The notes beneath the pieces were generated by a model. It worked only from the letters and a program-made list of their open reading frames with translations, was not told the origin of the DNA and did no database searches. A program made the translations under genes and the position numbers. Positions 52,660 to 64,000 of a stretch of DNA of 64,000 nucleotides are shown piece after piece. This DNA is from Flaccisagitta enflata (taxonomy: Eukaryota; Chaetognatha; Sagittoidea; Aphragmophora). The stretch's first letter is position 1. Each line of letters opens with the position of its first letter. The DNA is taken from NCBI GenBank assembly GCA_965153355.1, contig OZ231127.1, positions 48,050,001 through 48,114,000 of the forward strand. The letters are read 5' to 3'.

Positions 52660-52802
52660 CCTTAAAGCGCCGCATTTAGCGCGCCGAGGCCGTCGCAACC
52701 GCCGTTTTCGCCGCCGCCGTTTTCGCCGCCGCCGTTTTCGCCGCCGCCGCCGCCATTTTCGCCGCCGCCGCCGCCGCACTGACGATACCACCGCCGCCGT
52801 CG
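52660..52802. repeat. GC-rich CGCCGCCGTTTT repeat
   Basis: Triplet-based CGC/GCC runs alternating with TTTTC. The highest GC in the region, directly before a long (TG)n. Confidence 0.9.
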
Positions 52803-52828
52803 TAAGACGCAAGCTGTCATCTTTATTA

Positions 52829-53319
<491 letters not shown>

Positions 53320-53980
53320 CATTTCACGTCTTCTTCTACTCACATAATATTCTATCATCGCATCACCCTCATGAGAATACAACGGGTAGAAAATATGACT
53401 TCCCTGCCCTGAATATCCCTGCCCCATGCCTCTCCTCCCTTCCGTCTGCATCATCACTTGTTTTTATGTCCTTATTGATTTTTTACCGCATCATCGACCA
53501 ATTGTTGTTATTCTCCTTTCTTGTTCTTTTGGTTCTCTTCCTCCACGTCATTCTGGTTTTTGGTCACAGGCCGCGAAAAGTATTGTGTCATATCGTGTCG
53601 TTTACTCCTGTAGTTACTCAGGAGATTACTTTTAACTGTTCTCTGATCAGGTTTGCCCCTTTTTTTATCTTGTATGACCTGTATCCTGTGCATTTGCAAA
53701 ACCAAAGAAGACTTTTTTTAACTAGTGATCCAATAAAGAATTGTAGGCAGTTATTCTATTTTCTCAGAACAAATTACGAAATATCAATAGAGTGTAAGGT
53801 GTAAGGTGCCTGGCAACTTTGATCTTATCATCAGTAAATCAAAAAGAAAAAAAAGCAATTTTTACAGTAATTCTATACAATGCCCACAATATAAAAAATA
53901 GCTTTTCCGGTCAGTAGTGCTACAGTATTTTTACAGGAATCTATTTTGTAACTACTTCAAGAAAACAAAAGAAGCCTTGC
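53320..53980. other. no gene supported
   Basis: Open on the plus strand for ~150 codons after the TG tract, but no recognised family. Confidence 0.4.
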
Positions 53981-54748
53981 TTTTCTACTGTACATTCCGA
54001 GCAAACCCATCTAAAACTGGAGGATGAATTTTGCTTATTTGATTCCATTTCCTTAGCTTCATATTTGGTATCTAAGTTAGTTCAAAAACATTATTTCTTT
54101 GAACATGTTTAGGTGTAAAAAAAAATAACTCATGAAATCAAAGTCCATGAAGACATCATTTTAGAGTGTTCTAGCTAGGGATGTGGAAGCGGTCGATTTT
54201 CATGCCGCTTCCACCGCTTCCGCTTTCGCTTCCGCTTCCATTTTGCATTTCAAATACTAGTAGCTATCCCACCCACCAAAATGGAAGCGGTCAATTGCTT
54301 CCACATCCCTAGTTCTAACCTAGACCATTAGATTCAGCGGAAAATTGTTCATACCTTTGAAAAAATAGATCAACTCAATTAGATAATCTTTACAGGTTTT
54401 ATGATCATTGTAAGGTTTTTAAGACAATCGTCCTAAGTTTTTAATTTGGCAATTATCCTAAAAACTTTAAGTGACCGTAAAACCTATAAAAATTGTCCAA
54501 TCGAGATGATTATTTTTCAGAATTATATAAAATTTTTCGCTGAATCTAATAGTTTTGGTTAGAACACTCTATAATGATTTTTACATGGACATTGATTTCA
54601 TGAATTTTTTTTACACCCAAATATGTTCAGGGAATTAAGTGTCCTTAAACTAAATTGAATACAAAATATGAAGCTAGGGAATAACATTAAAATATCAAAA
54701 ATCTGTCCTCCCGTTTCAAACGGGTTTGCTCGGAATGTGCTGTATCTG
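53981..54748. mobile_element. long foldback element
   Basis: Arms of ~190 bp: CATTCCGAGCAAACCC at left and complement at right, AGAGTGTTCTA in the middle of both arms, then CTATTAGATTCAGCG. Interrupted by a 136-bp hAT-like MITE at 54176-54311. Confidence 0.78.
54176..54311. mobile_element. 136-bp hAT-like MITE
   Basis: Inverted ends TAGGGATGTGGAAGCGGTC, flanked by 8-bp direct repeats GTTCTAGC (54168-54175) and GTTCTAAC (54312-54319). The core is rich in CGCTTCCGCTTTCG. Confidence 0.85.
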
Positions 54749-54961
54749 TATCGCTTACAGCTTCAATTTCGTTGAATACCTTTTTTTTCTCTTGATTTTA
54801 AAAGAATGGGCATGGTAAACCATCCAACATTTTTACGACTTCATTCTTCGTTTTCCACCAACTCTCATGACGTGTGGAATGACAAGCCCGAGCAAACTGC
54901 CAAGTATCTCGACTTTTACGCGCAAATCATGACCCCCTTCCCTTTCATAAAAAGAGCACAC

Positions 54962-54962
<1 letters not shown>

Positions 54963-54999
<37 letters not shown>

Positions 55000-55175
55000 A
55001 TGAAAGAGTGTGCCAGAGAGAGACAGACAGACGAAGTTATGAAAGAGTGTGCCAGAGAAAGGCAGACAGACAAAGTTATGAAAGAGAGTGCCAGAGAGAG
55101 ACAGACATACAAAGTTATGAAAGAGTGTGCCAGAGAGAGACAGACAGACGAAGTTATGAAAGAGAGTGCCAGCGT
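54963..55175 (+). repeat. (GA)n and 36-39-bp tandem repeat x5
   Basis: AGTTATGAAAGAGTGTGCCA plus GAGAGAGACAGACAGACGA repeated from 54998, following (GA)n at 54963-54997. Confidence 0.92.
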
Positions 55176-56100
55176 GGCGTCGAAATCTTTAATCGTGAGT
55201 TACGATTCTTGAAGTGTTTCCATTTCTATGACGCAGTTCCCGATTGATCCATCATCCTAGTCCTAGATTCCCATGTGAAGTGAGAAAATGAAAAAAAAGA
55301 GAGAGAGAGTAAAGCCACCCTTTTTTTTTTATCGAAAAATGCGCTAGAAGGCAAGCAAAAACATCAACCAAGTGCTATTGCAATAGCTATGCAAGAATGC
55401 ATACCATGACGCCCGAGAAATTCTCACCAGAAGTTGATTGCTACTTATTTAAGTAACTGATACAAAATTGACTAATCAAAACAGATTCATGAGAGACCTT
55501 GTAAATGATTGTCCTTGTAAATGATTGTTATTTCTACAATGATTGCCTAACACCTGTCATCCAAAGTAAAAGCACCAGCAGTAGTATCACTTTATATTTT
55601 ATGATAGCACCGACTGAAGCCTAATAGCAAGACCCCGTAATTCCCCATGCAATACAATTGAAGCTCCTGAGATTTCATAGAATTGAGAACTCATAGACTT
55701 GAGAACTCATAGAACTGAGAAACTCATAGAATTGTAATTATTGGGATCGGGATATCGTAACTGATAACTCATCTCACCTCATCAGCCACCTCGTTGCATT
55801 CTTTAACGAATGCGATGCGGTCTCATCGCTACCACCATATTTACTTTTACGTATATATTTTCTCCTTCAAAAATTATGCATTTTCTCGCCAACAATCCCT
55901 CCCCCTCCTCTCCAATCTCTTCTTTCTTCTTTTGGTATCTCAGCGAGATTGGGCGAGGAATCCTCGTCGCGGTTTACGAGCAAAATTACAAGACGCCCTA
56001 CGTCACACTGAGGCCGAGCCTCGTTGTGGGTGGCGCTGGGCCTGGCTGGAAGACGAGAAAAAGTCATAAAAGAAAAAAAAGATATTGAAAAAAAAAAATA
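55176..56100. other. no gene supported
   Basis: A GC-richer patch at 55930-56060 (AGATTGGGCGAGGAATCCTC, CCTACGTCACACTGAGG) is open in two frames but not recognised. Confidence 0.4.
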
Positions 56101-56124
56101 TGAGAGGGAGGGAGAGATAAACAA

Positions 56125-56127
56125 AAT

Positions 56128-56212
<85 letters not shown>

Positions 56213-56253
56213 AAAGAAATAAAAAAGAAAGAAAGAAAGATGGAAGGAAGGAG

Positions 56254-56328
<75 letters not shown>

Positions 56329-56385
56329 AATAAAAGAAAGACAGAAAGACAGAAAGACAGAAAGACAGAAAGAAAGAAAGAAATA

Positions 56386-56429
<44 letters not shown>

Positions 56430-56435
56430 AAAAAA
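56125..56435. repeat. (GA)n-(GAAA)n compound
   Basis: (GA)n at 56128-56207, then AAAG tetranucleotides to 56430 with GACAG and GGAA variants. Confidence 0.96.
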
Positions 56436-56735
56436 GAAAAGAATGAAAAAACGTTAAAAAATATAATAACAAAAAGATAAAGAAAAGGAAAGGAATAGAT
56501 AAAGAAAAGAGAGAAGAAGAAAAACAATGACAGAATGGAGAGAAACAATGAGAAAATCACAGAGACACAGACGGAGACACATGAAACGAGCCCGAAAGAA
56601 AGGCTCAGACTAAAGACAGGCGTCAGACAATAAGCTTCATAAAGATAGACGAATTGGGTTGAGGGGAAAGAAAGGAAAGATATATTGAAAATAAGAGCTG
56701 CAGATTCTGTGGAAAGAGCAGATAGATGATAGAAG

Positions 56736-57321
56736 AACAAGTGATGCGGGTTCACAATATCATTGCGGACGGGTGGACAGGGGCATCCAATCCCCATATA
56801 CACTAGAATGGGCTCAAATTGGGCATTATAGTGAAACATTATTTCCAAGCATTTTTCATGTTCCATTTGCATAATTAGAGCCCAATCTCATTAAAAAATC
56901 GATTTGGACTTGATCTAGGCATTCTGTAATCAATGCGTTAATTGTATAGAATGTCTATGGAAGAAATTTCTCTTATGACTACTACTATCAATTCTGCACA
57001 AATAGAGAATTGATTAGGGAATGCCTAGATCGAGTCCAAATCGATTCTCCGATGTCACTGGACTTTGACCATGCAAATGGAACATGAAAAGTGCTTGGAA
57101 ATAGTGTTTCATTCGAATGCCCAAATTAACCCCAATATACACCCCAACCCCCGACCCCAGACAAAGACATCCACAAAAAAGTATCTAAAACGCTCGTTTT
57201 TCCACTTTTCGACTCGATTACGACGGACCGACGGACCGACGGACCGACGGACCAACAGACGGACCGATGGACCGACGGATGGACAGAGTCTCTTATAGAG
57301 TTGCGTGTCCGCAACTAAAAA
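56736..57321 (+). mobile_element. HINE-like R element carrying a hAT-like MITE
   Basis: AACAAGTGATGCGGGTTCAC, ATTGCGGACGGGTGGACAGG; interrupted at 56804-57134; resumes TTTTTCCACTTTTCGACTCG, (GGACC/GACC)n, CTTATAGA, hairpin GTTGCG-TGTC-CGCAAC, TAAAAA. Confidence 0.9.
56804..57134. mobile_element. hAT-like foldback MITE, uninterrupted
   Basis: TAGAATGGGCTCAAATTGGG at left; right arm CCCAAATTAACCCCA. ATATACAC directly repeated at 56796-56803 and 57135-57142. Long inverted arms (CATGTTCCATTTGCAT and complement). Same family as 975-2733. Confidence 0.85.
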
Positions 57322-57473
57322 GGCAAAGACACTAGTGAAAGCAGGAGCAGAGAGAAATCAGTAACAGAAGGACTACCAGCGGCGTAGGGAAAGAAACATC
57401 AACTTATGTTACTGACTCACAGTTGTCCGACACAACTCGCTCTCAAACGCAAATGCCACGAAAAAAAATAATT

Positions 57474-57607
57474 ACAAGGCCAGATTCACGGTAAGGCAGT
57501 CGCGTATGGTTGGGCAGGGGCCACAATGCAAAAACCGCTCGAAATTCAAAAACATTTGGGATGGACCGACACGGCAAGATATAGAGTCACGTGTCCGCGA
57601 CTGAAAA
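57474..57607 (+). mobile_element. HINE-like element, short
   Basis: ACAAGGCCAGATTCACGGTA, CAGTCGCGTATGGTTGGGCA, minimal GGACCGACAC core, GTCACG-TGTC-CGCGAC hairpin, TGAAAA. Confidence 0.75.
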
Positions 57608-57730
57608 TTACATGGCCGGACCCCAGTTGCTGATAGTTGGGCAGGGGCGGTAGTGTGAAAACCGCTTGTAATTGAACCATGTTACGGATAAAGGGATGGA
57701 CGGACAGACGGATGGACGGTCCAAACAGTC
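57608..57730 (+). mobile_element. HINE-like 5' part
   Basis: ACATGGCCGGACCCCAGTTG, ATAGTTGGGCAGGGGCGG, GGACGGACAGACGGATGG; no terminal hairpin found. Confidence 0.6.
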
Positions 57731-58327
57731 CCAAACAGCACCGTGTTGAATAGCAAATAAGAATAAGAATTAAAAAGAAATGGCTTGAAGGGAACAACAT
57801 TTTGAAATCGTTATAGGTGGATTTCCGTTACTCTTGAGTCCGTTAAAACGGGGTGTAACTGTATACAATACTGTATACAATAATTTGAAAAGCATTGAAT
57901 TTCTAAGCTCATTCTTTCCGTTATGTTATGATATTCATTTTGTTCAAAACAGAGAGCTTTCTGATGTCCCTAGAAACTTTTTCTGCAACACGTCGCTGCA
58001 GCGGCACTGCAGCACCCCTAAGACACCACAAAAGCGGTACCGCGGCACCCGATTCATTTTTTGAAAGAATCCGGCAGAAAAATCGGCAAAACCATCGAAA
58101 AAAAAACTCATTTTGAAAATTATCATTTTGAATGGGATTGGAAATTGGAAACTTCACTGATGACAAGATTAATTAAAAAAGGAGAGGAGGAAAAGGGAAA
58201 AAATGATAAAAGAAAATGAGTGGAAGAAATGGGAGAAACTTTACCCAAGTGAAAGGGAAAAGGAAGATGGCGCAAAGTAAAGTTTTTTGACACGTGCAAA
58301 ATGACTCATTATCATGACAAATGTTTT

Positions 58328-58652
<325 letters not shown>

Positions 58653-58677
58653 AGGCCTGAGCTATATAGCATTTTTG

Positions 58678-58805
58678 TCAACAATACAATACCAATACAA
58701 TACTTTCAAGTATTGGGACAATACAATACAATACCAATACAATACAATATTCATTAAAATTGTATACAATACATTTTATAGCATACAATACAATACAATA
58801 AATAT
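58678..58805. repeat. AATACAATACC subterminal repeats
   Basis: Many AATACAATAC and ACCAATACAA copies. The mirror set is at 60175-60285. Confidence 0.85.
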
Positions 58806-58893
58806 GATTTTACAGAGTTTTAATAGTAAGTGATAAGTAGTAATATATTAAACTAATCATAGTTAGATAATATACTAATAATTGATATTAATA

Positions 58894-59656
58894 CACCGTC
58901 TTTAAATCGAATTGAGTTATTTTAAACCTTTATAAATCCTAAACTACTTGGCAAAAAGTCTTCAAATTTTTAGAGAATGTTGGCAACATACTACGGTTTT
59001 GTTATACAAAACCTCATATTAGAGTATAAGACAGTTGAGGATTGGCAAAACATCAAATAAAATTCACTTTTGAAGCAGCGACAATTCTTTCATATTTTCT
59101 TCCACAAAGAAGCTTTTTTTATTTGCACGCTATTTCTAAAGTAAAAAAGCTATAGCCCCGGGGAAGGTCTCAAATGGCAGACAATATATCATAAATTTCA
59201 ATTTTGTCAAAAAATTTTAGAAAATTTGGATATTTCAAGAGGTTATGATCGATTTGAAAAAAAATTCTGTTGTCATGCAGACTTCAAATTCTGGAAAATT
59301 GATCAAAATCTTCATAAATGTAAAAAATGGTCAAAATTTTTGCCAAAACTAAAAAATATGATCTTTTTTTTTTGATTGGAGACCAGTCTCAGGGTTCCAG
59401 CTCAATGTATTTTGAAATGGTAAGTTTATACTAACAACTTCTTTCAAAAAACCCCATGAAATAAGTGATTTTGCTCATAAAGATCCACTTTTTTTAATGA
59501 TTTGCTGATCCTCACCTTCTCATGACCAAAAATTGAAGTTTTGCTTAACAAAACCGTAGTTTATTACCAACATTCTCTTAAAATTTGAAGACTTTTTGCC
59601 AAGTAGTTTAGGATTTATAAAGGTTTAACATAACTCAATTCGATTTAAAGACGGTG
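58894..59656. mobile_element. TA-flanked foldback MITE (763 bp)
   Basis: Inverted arms of ~100 bp: CACCGTCTTTAAATCGAATT at left and complement at right. TA at 58892-58893 and 59657-59658. No coding. Confidence 0.82.
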
Positions 59657-60293
59657 TAATATGATAATTTTAATCATAACATAAATATTTTGTTATATAA
59701 GAAGAGCTAAAAAATCTTTATATTTTTTTTCACTGTGATAAAAATTTTATTTTTAGTATCTTTTTTTATACTTATCTATTTGTTGTTTTTTTTTATCTAG
59801 ATTTGATTTTATTTTTTTTTTCATTGTCATTCCCTGTCTCTTTCTCTCTCTCCTGTAGATTTTTTTTCTCTTCCTCCTTTTCAACCTTCCAGCTTCTGAC
59901 CACTGATTGTTCCTTTCATAGATCTTTATTCCTCTTCTTCTTCTTTGTCTATATTTCCAACCCACGTAATCTGTCATAAGTTCTTCTTCCTCTTTCTCTT
60001 TTCATCCCTCACCGACTTTTACTTTCAGCAAATCCTCCTCTTCTCCTTTTATCTCTCACTTTATGTACTTCTTTTGTTCTCACTCAGACCAAGGAATGCT
60101 TTTCCTCTTCTTCTTCATCTCCTTCAGTCTTTTTCTCATATATTTCATTTTTCTCAGATCAACTTTTTTGTAATATTGTATAGTATTGTATTGTATTGGT
60201 AAAATAACAAAAAAAACTACATATATTGGGAAAACCCAATACACAAGAATATTGTAAACCCAATACCAATACCCAATACAATCGCTCAGGCCT

Positions 60294-60462
<169 letters not shown>

Positions 60463-60960
60463 TGTGATATGTTACAGTGTAATCCGAACTGTTGCTTTGC
60501 TGAGAGGAAACATAAATGACATAATATCTTCCTGCAAAATGAAAGCTCCAAAGCCCCTGCAATTCAGGAGGCAACATGATTCTTTTCTGTCGTACAACGT
60601 ACAACGCAAAGCTAATGCCAATGCAAGAGTTGAAAAAAAAAAGACATTAGAATGGAAGGAGAATATAAAAAAAGAGAGAGGAAAAAAAATATATTATCTC
60701 ACAGGCTGGAGTTGCATAGGAGGATGAAGGGTGATGGGGAAAGAGAAGAAGGAAGAGGAAAAGCCGGGAAGACAAGGAAGGATTCTAGATTTGAGAAAGA
60801 GATTGCGGCTCGAATGGAGGGGGGATTTAAAAAGACAAAAGGGTCGCGGTAACAGTTAAGAATTCCAATGACAAAGACAGAGGATTAAGAAATGGCGAAA
60901 CCGGAGAGAGAAAATAAAAAAAAGAAGAGAGCAAACTGAAAACTAGAACGATGCGCCCGT
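60463..60960. other. no gene supported
   Basis: Purine-rich text; nothing recognised. Confidence 0.4.
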
Positions 60961-60962
<2 letters not shown>

Positions 60963-61023
<61 letters not shown>

Positions 61024-61038
61024 ATTGATTGATTGATT
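60963..61038. repeat. (GA)n-(GATT)n
   Basis: Pure GA followed by four GATT units. Confidence 0.95.
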
Positions 61039-61600
61039 TTAATGCTCAATAATGCACCATTCAACACATAAACAATAAATTGTTTTTGAGCGAAATGTGG
61101 TACAATAAATAGTCTAGTCTACAAGAGTTAAATAAATATTTGGAAAGTTATGAATATGGCATATGAAAATGGTAGTCATACAAAAATGGTAACATATGAA
61201 CATGTGGAAATATGGACATATGAAAATGGTAATGTATGAGAAATGGTAACATATGCGAGAATACATGTAACTTTCCTTTCTTCAATTTAGGTCATTTTTT
61301 CAGTAATTGTAGTTCAATAAGTAAAATGTATGGATTATTCATTTATCATCAATGTATGGCAATCATAGTACATTTTGTATGTTTGGAAGAGAGAGAGAGA
61401 GAGAGAGAAAAGACAACTTTCAACATGCATGAACCTATTCTTGCCCCGAGGATCCCTCTAAGTCCCCCCCCCCTCCCCGCAACAGCGCATCTTTATCAAC
61501 TATAAACCCTAATGATACCAGTAATGGCGGCTATCGCCGACCGGAAAAAAATCGTAAGAGTTTTTTTTTTCAGTTCCTTCTCTCTGCTCATTTCATTATC
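61039..61600. other. nothing recognised
   Basis: ACATATGAAAATGGTA motif repeated at 61150-61250; otherwise unique. Confidence 0.45.
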
Positions 61601-61611
61601 TTTTCATGCGC

Positions 61612-61614
<3 letters not shown>

Positions 61615-61697
<83 letters not shown>

Positions 61698-61735
61698 CTG
61701 TGTGTGTCTGTGTGTTTCTGTGTGTGTCTGTTTCT
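61615..61735. repeat. (TG)n with TTTC interruptions
   Basis: TG tract followed by TGTGTGTCTGTGTGTTTC units. Confidence 0.95.
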
Positions 61736-61975
61736 TAGAATTTATGAAAAATATCGATATTCGGAAGAAATGTGAAAAAGGTAAAAAAATAAAAAAACAT
61801 TAAATGCTTCCTAAAGTAATGGTCCCACAGCGCTCTGCTTTTTTCTAGTTTTGCCCTAACTTTCTCAAATTGGTGCAAGCAAAAAAGGGAAACATTGATT
61901 CATAACCTAGGACTCAAAAGAAATGAAAAACGTTTTTCAATTTTTTCCCCAAAAATTAATGGTAGGTTTTCAGTA

Positions 61976-62066
61976 TTCATTCATTCCTTCATTCATTCAT
62001 TCCTTCATTCATTCATTCATTCATTCATTCATTCATTCATTCATTCATTCATTCATTCATTCATTT
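61976..62066. repeat. (ATTC)n
   Basis: Pure ATTC tetranucleotides. Confidence 0.95.
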
Positions 62067-62389
62067 CATCCTTTGTTCGTTCGTTTAAAGTAATGACTTT
62101 AACGGTTTGTCAGCAGTCCAGGCCAGGCCCTCATTTTCATTTTTGCTCATTTTCCTTCAATGGATCTTTTTTGGTCCAGACTATTGGACTTTGGACTTTT
62201 TGTTTCCCAACTCTCTTCTTGCGTCTGGACACCTTCCTGCCAACTCCATCACCAAAACAAACAAAAAATCAAGCTCAAGGAATTGCTATTTGCTCCTAAC
62301 CGACTGTTCAGAAAGAGAAAAAAAATGTTTCCCTTTTCCCGTTTCCGTTTCTGTGCATCAGTATTTGTGTGTCGGTTGCGTGCTTCGCA

Positions 62390-63353
<964 letters not shown>

Positions 63354-63395
<42 letters not shown>

Positions 63396-63420
63396 TTTGT
63401 CTGTCTGTCTGTCTGTCTCT
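63354..63420. repeat. (CT)n-(TCTG)n
   Basis: CT tract then TGTCTGTC. Confidence 0.95.
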
Positions 63421-64000
63421 CCTTGTGTTCCCAAGTTTTCAAGATGACACTGTTCCATGCGTCACGTGGCATCTGCATGGACAGATGACTTGGAGTTGCC
63501 GTAACCCTCCCTTAATCTAGAAAACCGATTCGAGCGCGACAGTCCGACCGACGCAGAGATTTCCAAACGTAGACTCAGAAAAAAAAGACTTTTTAAAAGA
63601 ATAAGAAATCTAAAAACACTCAAAAATCGAAAACGCGTGAGGAAAGAGAGAGAAAAAGAAAAGAAACACAACTTGAAACTTTTTTCTTGACACGCCTCAA
63701 ATCCGCCTGTTTTTTAGCGTGTCTTCGTCGAGTCAAAGAGCCAAAGTGAAAATCAATTTCAGAAGATGAAGAAAAAAAAGAACAAGCATTTGTTTGAGTT
63801 TTAACCGGTCGTTTCCATGGCATTCTGCGCCTTGATTTTTCTTGTAAACAAATTTCCCCTATCTTGTATCGCATGACAATTCTATATGCTTTTACGATAA
63901 TTGAATGCGGTTTGCGGCATTCAATAGGAAATTTGCTCTAGTTTCTGAATCTCACAGATTTTTTTATGAATAGAACTATTAGAAGTAGAGATATTACTTG
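63421..64000. other. nothing recognised
   Basis: No gene or repeat identified up to the window edge. Confidence 0.4.

Noticed and set aside
57920-58135. Overlapping frames on both strands around CGCTGCAGCGGCACTGCAGC
   Set aside because: Several frames are open at once and no family is recognised; probably a degenerate inverted-repeat sequence.

Overview
This window looks like nuclear DNA of an invertebrate metazoan, probably aquatic. It has spliced genes with GT-AG introns, a Rhesus-type ammonia channel gene, an AIG1-like GTPase gene and a Penelope-like retroelement relic with a GIY-YIG endonuclease domain. It is also extremely rich in microsatellites and short transposons. I cannot name the species, and there is nothing bacterial or viral here.

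Layout. 0-12 kb is intergenic: a nested hAT-like foldback element (975-2733), TA-flanked foldback elements, a ~150-bp tandem array, several hairpin-ended short elements, and the Penelope-like fragment (9424-10745). 12.4-18.2 kb is a plus-strand three-exon gene for a 481-aa P-loop GTPase with a four-cysteine motif; its introns are full of transposons. 18.2-24 kb is repeats. 24.1-29.0 kb is a minus-strand 11-exon gene for a 522-aa Rh-type ammonium/CO2 channel. All exon phases close, and a ~500-bp (TTG)n tract lies in one intron. 29-64 kb has no gene I can establish. It holds long (TG)n, (CT)n, (TTG)n, (GAAT)n, (GAAA)n and (GAA)n tracts, minisatellites, more hairpin-ended elements, and foldback/hAT-like elements.

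The most striking system is a superfamily of more than 20 short non-autonomous elements, called HINE-like here. They start AACAAG(GCC), carry a variable tandem-repeat core (usually GGAC/GACC tetranucleotides), then CTTATAGAG or a variant, then a terminal hairpin and AAAAA. The stem sequence differs between subfamilies (GTCGCG, GTTGCG, AGATGCG, AAGTGCG, AGGTGC) but stays self-complementary. A matching inverted copy of loop plus right arm lies near the 5' end of the same element. Three comparisons inside the window show insertion into A5/T5 tracts. The layout (subterminal asymmetric inverted repeats, simple-repeat core, 3' hairpin, A|A or T|T target, no clear duplication) resembles Helentron-associated elements of the DINE-1/INE-1 type. 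That assignment is inference. These elements carry and deposit many of the microsatellites seen here.

The two genes show no evident functional link to each other.
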